From: Nautilus pompilius
Taxonomy: Eukaryota; Mollusca; Cephalopoda; Nautilida; Nautilidae
Length of the DNA: 64,000 nucleotides
Assembly: GCA_018389105.1 (NCBI GenBank)
Contig: JACATO010001136.1
Coordinates: forward strand, 1-64,000
Reading direction: 5' to 3'
Positions 13,081 through 26,100 of the stretch are shown here, piece by piece (the first letter of the stretch is position 1; every line of letters starts with the position of its first letter). The translations under genes and the position numbers were made by a program. Below the pieces are notes generated by a model. It had not been told where the DNA came from, did not search any database, and saw only the letters and a program-made list of their open reading frames with translations.

Positions 13081-13726
13081 TCTATTCTAAAGTCTCATAT
13101 ACATCTCTATCTGGTAATGATCCAGTCTGGACGTCAATCCTCTCTCTCTCTTCCTCCTTCTCTCCTCTCTCTCTCGAACCAAGACGGAAACGTCGAGAGA
13201 GAAAAACTGTATCGGAAGGTACGGAGAAAGTTACAGATGAATATTTAACTTTAGACCGCACGAACGATCTGATCCTAAATGTGTCACATTACCATGGGAT
13301 TTTTCGCTCCATCATCTGCCATTAACTGCTGTATCATTACTGGAAGAAAAACAGCAGAGCCATGTAGAACAGCTGAAACATTCTTTGAGACACCATGTTT
13401 ATCTGTGCGCGCGTCCGGAAGTTTAGAACGTCAGTTTTGTGTTCTAGCAAAGAAAATTGTCACTAGCTAAAATAGCTATCAATTAACTAAATCATCCGCG
13501 AAGCTTGATATCTAGATATCTGGATATATTTAGCAACAGAACCGTGCACAAGTCAACTAAAACGTCTGCAATAAATATTTTATTATCCAAGGGTTTTTGT
13601 ATAAATTAGACCGGCTTCCTGTCCCTGTATTAGCAAAAATAATAATGAAAGCTTTTTTTGAACGTCTGAAATGGGGAGTTTTCTGCAGAGATGGAAAATA
13701 AAGATTACAGTCCTTTCATTAATCTG

Positions 13727-13764
13727 AAAATAATAATAATAAATAATTAATAATAATAATAATA

Positions 13765-13815
<51 letters not shown>

Positions 13816-13817
13816 AG

Positions 13818-13895
<78 letters not shown>

Positions 13896-13904
13896 TAATA
13901 ATAA

Positions 13905-13938
<34 letters not shown>
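13727..13938. repeat. TAA microsatellite, about 210 bp
   Basis: An almost pure TAA/ATA array with a few single-base slips. The minus strand is open through it as Tyr/Ile runs, which is an artefact. Confidence 0.95.
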
Positions 13939-13939
<1 letters not shown>

Positions 13940-13978
13940 TCTCTCCTGCTTGGTATGGTTTGTTAATTTTAATCATCA

Positions 13979-15495
13979 GAATACTTTTGGTGACTTTGTC
14001 AGAAGCTGGTTTAGAAGCGACTTTAGTTTATATTCAAATATATTTCACACTTTATATGTATAAATTTTACAAGAAAATAGCTGAAGGCGATATTAATTGA
14101 ATTCTAATATAAACTCCTCTGTAAAGCGAATAGAATTAAACATTAGATTAAAATTAATTATATTGCAGAGCCATATTGCCTAACGTGTTCTTAAAAGTTT
14201 ACACAGTCACCATCTTCAGTGACACAACTACGGCCATTTGTATTTTCCAATGGTTTTAACACATTTCCTTGTTGTTGGCATCTGATGAGACCGATAACTA
14301 CTTCTATTCGTACTTCAAGCCCACGTAGAAATTTTGGTTCTGGTGAGTTCTCGAGAATGCTTCTTCGTCTGGGGAAAAGCCGCCGACCACTAATTGACGC
14401 CTGGTCCGCCAGGGCGTCCGTTCTATCGCCTTAGTCTATTTCCGTAAATATCTTCATTTACTGACTAGCATGGTTAGTGCATTTTTAAACTTGAACTTGT
14501 CCGTTTCATCGCAGTAACCAGATTCCAAGTTGCAAAAACAACTAAAAATATAACACTAAGGACCAAGAACATCTACAATTAATGCTAGGTGCACCATTCC
14601 TATAGCAACAGTCCGCATTAAGGTATCCAAAATGTATGCGATGATAACGATTGTCCGAGACCCATGATCATTTCACCATTCCATGTTTTTGGGCGAAGAT
14701 TTTAGATGTATCCGTACCACCCTATCTACAAGTAGTAGCTCATACATAAAGACTCTTCTTAATTCTGTAGGCGTTACCAGAATCTCTACCGTTAAACCTG
14801 GAGATCTGCTAGTCAGTCTGTTTATGAACTTTCCGTGGCCTTAATTATTACAAGGGATAGACCAGAGGGAATAGCGATTTGACAAGTATGGAACCAGTTT
14901 GAGCTTTGAAAGCGTCGACTGCAGCCTACTTTCAATTTAGGATGCTTTCTGCGATCCTACAGTAGGGATGGGGATTCTTGCATCCTTAGAAATATCTGCG
15001 TGGTGTTTTCCGAACGATTAAAAATAACAAATGCTGATAAGAGACTGAAAAATCGCAAAGGTACGTAAAGGCCCATCTTGCTTACGCCCATATAATGGAA
15101 GAGATTTAGATAAATTTTTGGAATATCTGAACAGCGCTCGCTCCCAGCCATCAAATTCACAATGGAGAGTTGGTCAAGGTCAGTTACGTCGCTTGCGAAA
15201 AGGGGGCAACTTATTATAATGCCAGACATTTCACCATTAAATGGACTTTCCTATGACTTTGTTTGTCTTTACATAAAATTATAAAGACGAACACAGCATC
15301 AGATTGGCTAAGCAACGCCATCAACCTCAAAACAAAACAATAGAACCACGTTTAAAAAAAAGAAGAGATTGCAGTACACAAACCCAGTATAGTTCTTAGT
15401 CAATAAGAAAATAACTGAAAAAAATTGAAAAAAAAATACATTTCACTCAAATAAAAATAAATAGTTAACTTCTCAAACGTACAAACTAAGTAGGT
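13979..15495. other. Intergenic DNA with one unrecognised open frame
   Basis: The minus strand has an ATG-started 90-codon frame at 15229-14957 with a mixed, protein-like composition (it contains SIVNLMAGSERCSDIPKIY). I do not recognise it and see no splice or promoter context, so it is noted rather than called. The rest is plain AT-rich DNA. Confidence 0.4.
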
Positions 15496-15650
15496 CGGGG
15501 GCGAGTGGCTACAGGAGCAATAGTTCCCAATGGAACCTATAGATGACGCTATAATCGACGCCAAATCGCACGACGTTGATTATAGCGTCATCTATAGGTT
15601 CCATTAGGAACTACCGCTGCTGTAACAACTTACCACAACAACCATCCCCG
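15496..15650. repeat. Long inverted repeat (hairpin or MITE-like)
   Basis: The left arm (about 15509-15560) and right arm (15574-15629) are complementary with very few mismatches over about 50 bp, separated by a 13-base loop. The inner parts read TGGAACCTATAGATGACGCT and its complement. Complementarity continues more loosely outward to the CGGGG and CCCCG ends, where the left arm seems to have lost about 10-15 bases. It has no coding content. It could be a small foldback element, a MITE or a precursor of small RNA. Confidence 0.85.
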
Positions 15651-18201
15651 GTTTTCTGTAAACTGATTTTTCATCCAGTGCAATTAATCAGTCTCCGTCA
15701 CAGACTTCCTCAGAGTGATGCTTGACACATCCGCTCTTGGCCAGGATAACTATATGCATAGTCCAACTTGAAAAGCGCCGCATGCATAGATAATTAGGTA
15801 ACTAGATAAAGTAGTCAACACAATGCTTTTTAATTTGAATGCCTTCGGCAACATTCTTTTATTTGACATCAAATATCAGGCGAAGGTGATGTCTGGTTAA
15901 GCGTTGGGTTTTTTCTTGGTAGAAAATCGAAGCAGCCATCCTAGAAATAATACAATTCTACTTAGGCGAGCTTTACGCGGAGCTTACGTTGAATATATCA
16001 TTAATTAACATAAATTAAAGTAGACGTCACCTCGGCAACCTTCCAGACATTGATCTCTAGGTTCCTTGCTCGAAGGTACTTCCAGCGTCTTGAGTCGCTG
16101 TGCAGTGTCGATATGATGCGTTGTCAGCAATCAGGTAAAGACTATGATGAACAGAAGCAAACTCTCGAGCCCGTATTATTAGTACTGTTGTCTGTTTCGA
16201 TCCTGATTGATATCGAACACCCGCCGCCAGAATTAATCAAAATATCAACTAATGGGACATTGCCAGCTAAAGATAAGCAAGATTTAGAAAGGTAAATAAC
16301 AAAGAAAGAGAGAAACGGAACGTAATACAATGCTATTGTCGGTTGGGAGCATCGGATGAACAGCAGTTGTAACAAAGGTGGAATGCCACACCGAATAAGT
16401 AACGAATTTTGTTTTCTCCATCGATTTTGTCTTTTCTTTCGTCAACATTTTACAGTATAAAATATCTCACTAAATTATTAATAATATATTTCAGTTTTTC
16501 CATCAGCTGCGTCGTCGTCGTAAATTTTTAACAAATTCCTCCAGGAGGATTATTTTCGAAGGTGGATAAGAAATTGAATTGTGCTGCAGCTGACTGATAA
16601 AGTCGGAGACCATCAGACCGACTGAGAGAAGAGATATCGAAGACTTTAGCTCTAAACTACTGATTTGCAACACAAAGATAAACAGTTTTTAATCCGCACG
16701 TTGGTTACGTTTATTCATGATTAAGCAAAAGAACAAATCATTTTTTTTTTAAAAAAATACGTTTCGATAGTGAAATTTTTTTTTAGATTGAAGGCACATT
16801 TTTTTCTTCTAATAATTACACTGTCCGCGGGGCACTCAGTCTTTGTAGGCTTCCCTCGGCGTATTTCGGTGTGGTTTGAACCATCTTGGCTTTCTGTCGT
16901 TGCACAGTGCGCGTTCCGTTATATTAAATGGTCATTTAATATCGCCGAGGTATACTTCTGTTTTAGGTTAGTCGATGGCGCGCTGTCAGACAGAGAGTTC
17001 GACTGGCGGCGAGTACCAACCAAAAGGTAACGGAGGAGGGCCACCAAGGTCAGAAACCCTAACCCGATCTCTTCTTCTCTCGGAAATCTGCAGTTCGTTT
17101 GCGGAAGAACGGCACACCCAATACCCCGAAAGGATATTCTTGCAGCCTGCTATTCGAATGAAGAACTGAAAGGCGGATTGTTTTATCATTTTGGCATCAG
17201 AATCCTCATGAATTTACAAAGATTCATCCTTTGCCCTGGTCCATGTTGGTTCGTGAACGATGGGGTCCAGGCCTGTCGACCTCAGAAATCAGGAATAGCA
17301 CACGGTGGTAATGGTGGTGGTAATTACGACTAGTAAGACGTGGGACGGAGAGATGATCAAGAAATAATACGTTTACCAAAAGTATACACGCAAAAGGCAG
17401 AAAATATTACTTTCGCTTTTCTCACTCCAATGATCATGAAACTTTCATTTAGAAGAAGACTGCGGACACAATGTATTTTATCTTCAATCGCAGTTGCTTT
17501 AAATCACTGCGAGGAAGAACACGCGGCGGGTTTTATAATTAAAACGTTATTCGTAGTAAGAATGCTACATAAAAGTTTGTATGGGGACAATGTGAATTAT
17601 CTCTGGTGACATTTAGATACAGCAGCAAACCCGGGATGAAACAACGACGAAGCCGCTGTCTACACGGTATCAGCTGGTAAACGGATCGAATCACCTCGGA
17701 TTATGGAAACTTTTAAAAGCGAAAGCGCAGGAATTTTAAGTTATAAAAAAAAAAAAGCAGAAGGTCCAGAGATAAAGTTAGACAATTTTCCATTCGACGT
17801 CAATGAAACCGGGCATCGGTATAAATATTCATTCCTGCTTAAAAGGTTTCTTTTTTGAAGAAGCCAGGGGAATTCTTTCTGTTAATGCGTTGGTTGGCTA
17901 ATTATTTCCTTTCGCCTTTTTAACGATGAAGTAAAGAGAAACGTGCCTGCTTTCCCCTTATCGGCGTCGCCTTGACAACATTAGACCTACCCACTATAAA
18001 CCACAGATATACATATATATATATTACGATAGCTGTCGTATCTTCTGTCTTCCCGGTCCTCATAAAATTGTAATTTGAATAAACAAATATGAGAGGCAGA
18101 GGTTAGAAGAAAGCGGCTTAATGCTATAATAAGAACAATAAGGACGAAACCCAAATGAAAGCCGTCCATTGTAGCATCGAAATGTCTGATTGGTGGAGCC
18201 G

Positions 18202-18203
18202 GG

Positions 18204-18254
<51 letters not shown>

Positions 18255-18271
18255 GAGAGAGAGAGAGAGGC
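18202..18271. repeat. GA microsatellite
   Basis: GA repeats interrupted by GAGG blocks, about 70 bases. Confidence 0.95.
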
Positions 18272-19656
18272 AAATTTCCTTTAAGAAGAAAGTATTTACT
18301 AATTTACAGACAAATTATAGTCAAACAAAAATAGGACAGATACGAAGATAATCATTAGGCAACATGTGTATAAAACGTTGAAAATACCATATTTTCACAC
18401 TAGCACAGTAAAATTGCTCATCGTGGCAGGAGGCCATTCATTATGGATTAACCAAGATGCCCTCTTCCGGTCAAAGGGAGACCCTCGTTGCCGCTGTCTA
18501 TGAAGTGCATAATCGACAGTCGCTTTTCTAGCCGTCTAAAGAAAGCAAGGGCATAATAAATGGCACCAGAGACATTGATGTAGATGAACAGTAGTAATGG
18601 CAAAATACTTTTAACCTTTGGAGACGGTTTCTTACGTACATTTGTTCAGGAATATTGAAGACTACATACAAAGAGACCATTAGGAAAACAGTTTATAGTT
18701 CTAAAGAACAGATTTAGTTTGCAGTATTAATTTTGGTGAGGTACATCTAGCAAACACAGGGTTTTTTTTAAAATCTAGTTTATATTCTTTTCTCTTATCC
18801 CCCGAGTTACCCTTTAAGAATTTTAATATTGCCTCTTTTTATAGCAAATTCTGCAGTTTATTTCGTATAAAATAATGTTTCGTTTCGTTTGCATTATTCG
18901 ACTCCGGCGCTGTTATTTGAAAATGGATAAAAACAGATTTTTAAACTTTCTGATTTGAAACATGGCGACAACAACGGATTCAAGATCCACTTTGTTCAGG
19001 AACAAACGGAGCCTCTTCGGGTGGTGCATGTTTAAAACCACGGCACGCTTTCTGGTTACAAACAAGACAAGTAAATCGGGTCGAACGACTACAACTTACC
19101 CGATCTCCTACGCCCAAGACTCAAGACGCCATTCTTGACGTTACACCGAGTTTCTGCGTCCGTAACGATTAGTTTACACCCCCCCAATTTACTCTTCCTT
19201 CACCCCTCTCTCAGCCGTCCGTCGCTGCCTGCAACTTGTCATTAGAATTTAAATGCCTACGGAGCTGTCCCTAAATCATAACATTTAAAAATCAGATACC
19301 AGTAAACTTAGGGGGTAACCCAGATTTCGATATTTCAAGCTTGAAAGTTCTTTAAATACGCAAATTTATTGTAAATCTGATGAAAAAATATTTTCCCCAA
19401 CAATTCCCTGGCGTACAACTTTAAAATTTAACATTGATTTGTCTAATCCAGTATTATAATTTACGACCATTTAAGAACAATCTGCTTTTAAAGTCGATGT
19501 ATTCCGACCAGTTTCATATTCCGTCAGATACAAATATTTAAAGCCCCCCCCCTTTTTTTGGTTGTTGCAGCAACTGGCTTATTGTAGGTAATTTACGGAT
19601 AAACGGACAGCTGCGATCGGATGAACTGGTTCTGAGTAAAATCCCATCTATCTACG

Positions 19657-19682
19657 CACACACACACACACACACACACACA
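19657..19682. repeat. CA microsatellite
   Basis: About 13 CA units, followed by a short GA run. Confidence 0.95.
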
Positions 19683-20424
19683 GAGAGACTCTATTATGTC
19701 ATAGTATGCCTCTATAACAGTAACAAATGCATGCAACGAATGGTGAAAACATCGACGGTTATTAAACATCAGTCAATTCGGAACGAATTATGCACGTAAC
19801 AAACAAACCTTTGTTTCTTAATAAAGGAGCATCCGAGATTAACCTCCCCTTAGTCGGCCGCACATCGGCGTTGTTTCGAGGAGGACAACGGTCAGAAAGT
19901 CCAAAGAGAGGCCATACCGCTTACTGCTGACATCAAACGGGCTGCAGAGAATGCCATCTGTTGCGAATATTCCGCCTGACTTAATTTATAATTTATTACC
20001 AATTTAACAGAAGAGCTCGCGAGTTGGAATAATTTATAATCAATATACGGCGGAAAGAAGAAGAAAATGAAAATAAATGTATTAATTTGAAAGACGCCGG
20101 AGTTACCGACTGAATTATAGTTGTTTTAGGAAAGGTTACTTGAAAAACAAATTGATTTCTTAAGCTGCTTCTCTATTAAATATAAAGCCATTGAATCTTT
20201 CTTTCTTCAGTAATTCCCGCATCAAACTTTACAAAAACAATTTTAAAAGATGTATTATTTATGTATCGACCGATTTTTAGAAGACAAAAAAGGACAAGTA
20301 AAAGAAGATTATTAATTAAGGTGGTATATGAATCTCTTTTTTATTATTCTAATCATCTCCAGAAACACTCAGAAAAGCCTGTTATTTCTGCCTGCCTGGT
20401 ACCAGAGGATTAGTCAATATTTAC

Positions 20425-20560
20425 TGTAAATATAGGTGAAGTACCAAAAATTACTGTTCACACTGGTTGCTGAAATTTAATTATATGTCCCTGATGCGCG
20501 TGACGCAATGGACGCTTTCATGTATAAGGGAGAGAACTGGTGTGAAAATTTTACTTTCGT
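20425..20560 (+). repeat. Dispersed repeat, copy A
   Basis: Shares two strong blocks with the inverted copy at 22951-23108. The first is AGGTGAAGTACCAAAAATTA near 20434. The second runs from GATGCGCGTGACGCAATGGA near 20500 through CATGTATAAGGGAGAGAACT. The middle is shorter by about 20 bases in this copy. No pol III boxes or open frame are visible, so it could be the body of a SINE or a non-autonomous element. The family is not recognised. Confidence 0.75.
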
Positions 20561-20939
20561 ATAGTAATGAAATCTACTTATGAAAAGTACCATCGTCCCA
20601 TGATAAATTAAAACAATAACTGTATTGATTTTTCAGTTGTTATTGTTTTAAATCCTCCTAGGCCTGACCGTTAGTGTAGCCTGTGGCCTGGAACATTCGC
20701 TGGACGGGGGAGAAGGGAGAGTGATATCGAAAACTATGGCCAGCTCCAAAGAAGAGCCCGAAATGCTTCGATCTCCTCCGACCTGAAAAATCCACCAAAA
20801 GTCCTGACTGGAGATCTTTCATTTTTTAACGTGACGGGAAACCGGAGTTCTGCGAAGAAACCTACTCGTCCGGCTAAAGACGAAAAGCGAGAAGAAAGTA
20901 TTCCAGAGAGCTTAAAAAAAAACAAACAAAACAATTAGT

Positions 20940-21015
20940 TTCCAACCTAGATTCGAATTCGAACCCGCGATCGCAGCAGTACAGTGGTCAGACCACTGCG
21001 TCATCCTCCTCAATG
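20940..21015 (-). repeat. SINE-like tRNA-derived head
   Basis: Read on the minus strand, an A-box-like GACGCAGTGGTCTG is followed about 35 bases later by a B box GGGTTCGAATTCG. After the head, the minus strand runs into T-rich sequence that would stop pol III. It does not share the CTCGGTTTGGCGTA block of the other copies, so it may be a separate family or a truncated copy. Confidence 0.45.
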
Positions 21016-22105
21016 CACTCTTTCTTCAGCAGCTATTTTGGTTTATGGAAGTCAGCTATCTTCTGATTTAGCAGAAGATTTTCATCTGCCATAGCAGGCT
21101 GAACTTTTCTTCGATAAATAATGCAACAGTAAGTTTACCTTTTAAAATACCAATAAAGTCCGCGTTCTTTTTTTTGTTTTTCATCTGCAGATATCACATC
21201 CGATAGCCATTTTACGTATTGTTTTTAATTATTCTGAATGAAAGCCAGGAAACCATTCATTAAGACTGTTAAACGTTGGAAAATGGGGACGGTAGCAAAC
21301 AAACATTGTTTTCACGCCACCTGCTGGAATTTAATTCGGCCGCAATGAGAAGAACTGGTGGATTTCTAGCTGCTCTTCGCCTCCAGGAGCCATCTTATAG
21401 AGACAAAGCTCACTACGAGTTCTGTCCGCGAACAGAGAAAGGTGTGGAAACAGGATATGCGAAAACAATGGAAAATTGCAAATGAGAGACGTATATAATA
21501 CAACACACACAGCTCATTAGTACAGAATATATACAAAAACACAGAATGAATACATTGTACAGTGAATTACTATTCGGTATATATAAGCCCTTTTCTTTTG
21601 ATACATGGCAGGAAGGACATCTTGTTTTTGTGCTCCCAAATGTGTGACCGTAGAACGTTCTCCTAAATATTCTGCAGCGCTACATCATTCATCCAGAATA
21701 TCCGACCGCCGTTAGTCTTTCTCACGAGCCGTATAACCCCATTGTCTGTTTGAGAGATTTTAGCACAAAGGACAGTTTGGTACCAGGGTTTTGTCCATGT
21801 TCCTTGAACTTTTCACGGGGCTATTTTAGAGGAGTCTGCCGAACCCCAAAACCATCAAGGAGTCACCTACACGTTCAGGAACGTTGGGATCTGGAAACAT
21901 TTCTCCTGACCCCCTCCGCATCCGCAGTCCGCTCGGACTTCCGGTTTACTCCAGCACAGAGCCCATAGCTGGATTACGGCTGAGGTATGCCGATGTATAA
22001 CAAACACAATACGAAAAAATGTTGGAAATATCTCTACTTTGATACGCTAATTGCATATTGTTTATTTCAGATTTTAATATTTGTTTTAACTTTGAATATA
22101 GTGTT

Positions 22106-22430
22106 CAATTCACTTCACTTCACCTATCCCCTAACCTACAGCCAAATCAGCTCTCTCTGTCCACTACAGTCCTTTAGGACTTAGCGATCTCCAGACCTGT
22201 CCACTCCTTGACATTATTTCCCCACCTCTTCTCCTGTCCACTTCTTTACCCTCTACGGTACCCTGCAGAACTGTCTCAGCTAGGCCAGATGATCTTGAGA
22301 TATAGCAGTACCACTGCAGGTTTCGTGTCAGGAGATCATCGTGAGCTTCAGTCTCTTGCTGGATCCTTTTGCGGACCTCATTGTTGGTGACATCGTCCTC
22401 GTGTGAGATGTGCAGGGTCTAAAAGTGTAC
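22106..22430 (-). mobile_element. 3' end of an RTE-type LINE (reverse transcriptase C-terminus)
   Basis: Minus-strand translation in two frames gives the C-terminal tail typical of RTE-group endonuclease-reverse transcriptases. Blocks read LHISHEDDVTNNEVRKRI, then LQWYCYISRSSGLAETVLQG with TVEG. In another frame KRWGNNVKEWTGLEIAKS is followed by a stop and RTVVDRES. Family members typically have an LQWxGHVxR, TVLQGTVEG, RRGRQKKxWxDNIKEWTG order here. A frameshift and a stop show that it is dead. A short TGAAG-repeat tail (22107-22125, minus sense GTGAAGTGAAGTGAA) marks the probable 3' end. Only the last 100 or so residues remain, as expected for 5'-truncated LINE copies. Confidence 0.7.
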
Positions 22431-22950
22431 TTAATGATCTCAGAAATGGTTGTCCAAAAAAGACAAATTAGTGGGATGTAAGAAGAATGGTAAAGGAAGA
22501 TAGAAAGAGGCTTCCTACGGAGGTTTTCATAGAGTTTCAGGAGAGTGGGAAGAAGTCATTATTAGCGCCATGGATTGTATGGAAGAATGTTCGTAAAGCA
22601 TTTCCGAGTTTTTACCTGAATCGTTGATAGAGGTTTTCTCTGAGTTCGCTCTTTGCCTTCTATCCTCCGACAGCCATTTGAAATGATTAGCTCTGAAAAT
22701 TGTCCAACTCATCCCGGCGTCTTTGACTTTGCGAAACACGCTTTCACATAAACTGATGCGTGTTTGGGATCATTATCCTTCTGGAAGGTGTAATTTTTAT
22801 CCCCATAGTTTTATTTCTGATGGTTACATATGTTTTTTGGTATATCTACCACCAGGTTGTACTGTTCAACTTAAACCAAAGGTTCAGAATCTGGAAAAAA
22901 ATATTTATTTTCCATGCTGAAATAATTAATAATCTTTATCACATGAAAGA

Positions 22951-23108
22951 GAAAAATTTGCACACCAGTTCTCTCTCCCTTATACATGAAAACATCCATT
23001 GCGTCACGCGCATCAAGGACCCCTAATTACATTTCAGTAATCAGTTTAATCAAATGACCGACTCGGCGAGAAGAGTAATCTTTGGTACTTCGCCTGTATA
23101 TGCACAGT
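22951..23108 (-). repeat. Dispersed repeat, copy B (inverted to copy A)
   Basis: Minus-strand counterpart of 20425-20560. It carries the same AAGTACCAAA, GATGCGCGTGACGCAATGGA and TGTATAAGGGAGAG words in the same order. It keeps an extra stretch around TCGCCGAGTCGGTCATTTGA that copy A lacks. Together with copy A it forms a wide inverted repeat with about 2.4 kb between the arms, which holds the LINE fragment. Confidence 0.75.
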
Positions 23109-23109
23109 G

Positions 23110-26100
23110 TGCCACAATCAAGAACAGTTAGTATTTATTTCCAACACTAGAAAAATATTTTTTTAAAAAAATCTATTAAAAATCAGGTCTCCGAATCGCA
23201 GATTATAAAACTTCTGTTTTTTATATAATGTACAAACTATTTATAATGAATGGAATTTCGTAATTTTGTCAGAATTCTGATGAGTATAGCACTGAAACAT
23301 ATTTATTCAAGGACTCACTGAATACCCCAAAACCATAGCATAGCAGTTAATTTACATTTTCCTTAGCTAGTGATTTACTTATAAGTTTATTTATATTTGT
23401 TGGCAAACCGTCTCTCACTGAAGTATGTATGTGTATACTTCGTGTCGCCACGTTTCCTGTCCCTTGCTGGGTGGGCAGGGTTATGCCCGAGCTACTGACT
23501 TCGAACAACCGGTACAAAGGCGAAATTGAAAAAAAAAAATCTCTGTTTGACTCCGAGAGATTTAAGCAGTTTACCGATCGTGACATAAATATATGGAAAG
23601 GAAAGCAGTGGAGTTGAGGGGGGGGCAGTCTGTTTACGTAAGAGAAACCTGGACCTCTTGATGTTTTATCTTGATATTGATCGGAAGCATAAATGGTAGC
23701 AGCTGACATTTCAACTTTCGAAACAACGTGTTCTTAAAACGCGAACAAGCACAATAAACTTTTTTAAATACTTTGGTAAACACGTGAGTTAGTTATAAAT
23801 AAAAATGCATTAAAAACGCTAAGTGAGATTTATACAGCATTTGTGCGGACAGAGCTTGGTGTGTGTGTGTGTGTGTTTTCAAACTGCGGATAAATCTAAA
23901 TAATCGTTGCAGGCGAAGACATTTCTTTGACAGTTTATTTAGGAAAATATAAGGGCTTTCAGGATGAAGCGGACATCTTTCTTTTACGTTCAGCAAGTTT
24001 TTCCTATGATTGCCCCCAAGCCATTGAAGGCTAAATATTACAAATTGCCCTAAACTAAGACAGACCTTTTCCATTAAAGAAACAAGTTTCCGCGCTACAC
24101 ATCATCTAAGTAGTGTATTTGTCCAGTTTATCGTGTAAATGCCACATGAAGAGGACTTTTGGTTCCTTATGCCGGTCCATTAAGGAACAATTAGAGATAC
24201 AGTTTTGTCTAGCGGTGGATGATCATCGGTTGTAGTTTTTGAGGCATCTTAATGCATGACTTTCGATTATAGCTCTGCTGTACAGAAAACTAACCGTAAG
24301 ATATTGGTCCCATTTAATTTTCTTTTAATGCAGGCCGTTTGCAAATGATAGGATTTCAAATCGTGAAATTTTCTGCCATCTAGAAAAAAGATCGGCGTGG
24401 CTGCTATGATGCTACTGTCACGTCTTCCATCATGTTTACGTCGTTGCTATGTGTTCAGAGATATCACGACGTCATGGTTACGTTAATAGTTGGTGGTAAA
24501 ACACACCACATGATTGTCACGTGTCACATGTTTGAACAAACCATGATGCCAGTTGTTTTAAAATCACGGGATCATTTCATGTTTTGGAAGAAATAAGGAA
24601 TTCAGCATAGATTTCTACTGGAAAGCATCACAACTTATGTTCGTGTTGCAAAATAAAGATATTATTTTCACAAAATAAATCACGTGTTCTTAACGCGCTG
24701 ATTTCACTATAAAGGATGATTAACAGCCGTTATCGATCCAGCAGTTGACATCAGAGCCACTCTTATAGACAATGGTTCAGCACAATCCAACATTACAATT
24801 GTAACACCCCCACACGTCGTATATATAACATTTTATTGTTATTACTACTGTTATCATGAATAAAAACAAAAAGTAAAGTACAGAAAATACAAAATGATTA
24901 AAATTATAGATATCATTTCACAGGAGATGCTACAAGTGGAAGCTATTGACCACTACATTTCTGATTCAATCATGATGGAGCATTTTCTCGCCAGCATTCT
25001 TTGAATTTTGGTCAATCTAATAGCTCTATAGCACTTAAAACACTGAAAACTTAGGTATTTTCAAAAGCTAAAGTCTAAGCATCTCGGTATTCATCGTTGA
25101 TTCTTGAAAGTTCTAACATTTTTCACGATTCCATGCTATAAATCCGGTTTAGCTATAGCGAATTTCTGAACGGGTGTGCGTGTGTATTGCCCTATACTCG
25201 TATAATATAACTAGCTGGCGGTGGATACGATCAACGCCCAATGATGTAACAAAGCTTGATTCTCACTTTTCTTTAATTCGCTTTTAGTATACGTTTACTA
25301 GCAATACGCAGAGAATCGTTAAAAGGAGACACAGTAATCTCTATTTAATCCCTTGAAATTCAAATGAAAAACTGTATCATTTTCAGTCTCCGTTTCTTAA
25401 CATTGGGTAAAGTCTCTCTCTTTTATTTTTTCAACAAAAACTTTTTCTCAACTAAATTTTGGTTATTAAATATCTTTTTTCACGTTGCTGAGGTTCGTAC
25501 GAACAGTTTTCTGTCGTTTCTTTTTCTAATAAAAAAAGACGAAGGAAATGTAATTTGTAGAACATTTTTTGATTTGTTTAACAATCTGTTAACAGAGGGA
25601 TTGTCAATAATAATAAAAAACAATCTTCTCGCCGAGTTTCAGTCCTGACTCTCGAGGTCTAGTGAGCAGTTAGGTAGAAGAAAAAGGTGCATCGTATCAG
25701 CTTCGGCCGACTAGACAAGTTAAGGCGGCACCGTCAAGGATTCTTGAGCCGTGGTAATTACATGTACCGTGAAACATTCCTGTAAATTTTCGCGTCTAGA
25801 AGTGAGAGGAAAACGAAGCTTCCGATGGAACTCCACACGCGCCAGAGTGTTGAAAACGAACCAAAGGATAAGTCAAAATCAAAATCGTCCCGACCGGGTT
25901 TCGAACACGGGACCTCAACCTCGTAATCCCATAATCCCCAGCGGTCTCGTCGTTCGTTCAGATTTACTGTTCTCTAATTTGAATGTCGTCGTCGCTTTAT
26001 AATTTCTAGAAACGTAATATTGCACAGAATCTGAATAAGTGAGATTATGGAACTGTATTGTAGGGATAGTGTCGGGCCAAATGTTAGAGGGCAAATAAAG

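Larger units (their letters stand above)
15651..20424. other. Intergenic DNA, no recognisable gene
   Basis: Contains short unrecognised frames such as 16050-16295 and 17340-17609 (plus), a GA microsatellite at 18202-18271 and a CA run at 19657-19682. No conserved domain could be read. Confidence 0.5.

Noticed and set aside
13719-13976. 85-codon minus-strand frame of Tyr, Ile and Leu runs
   Set aside because: It is the translation of the TAA array.
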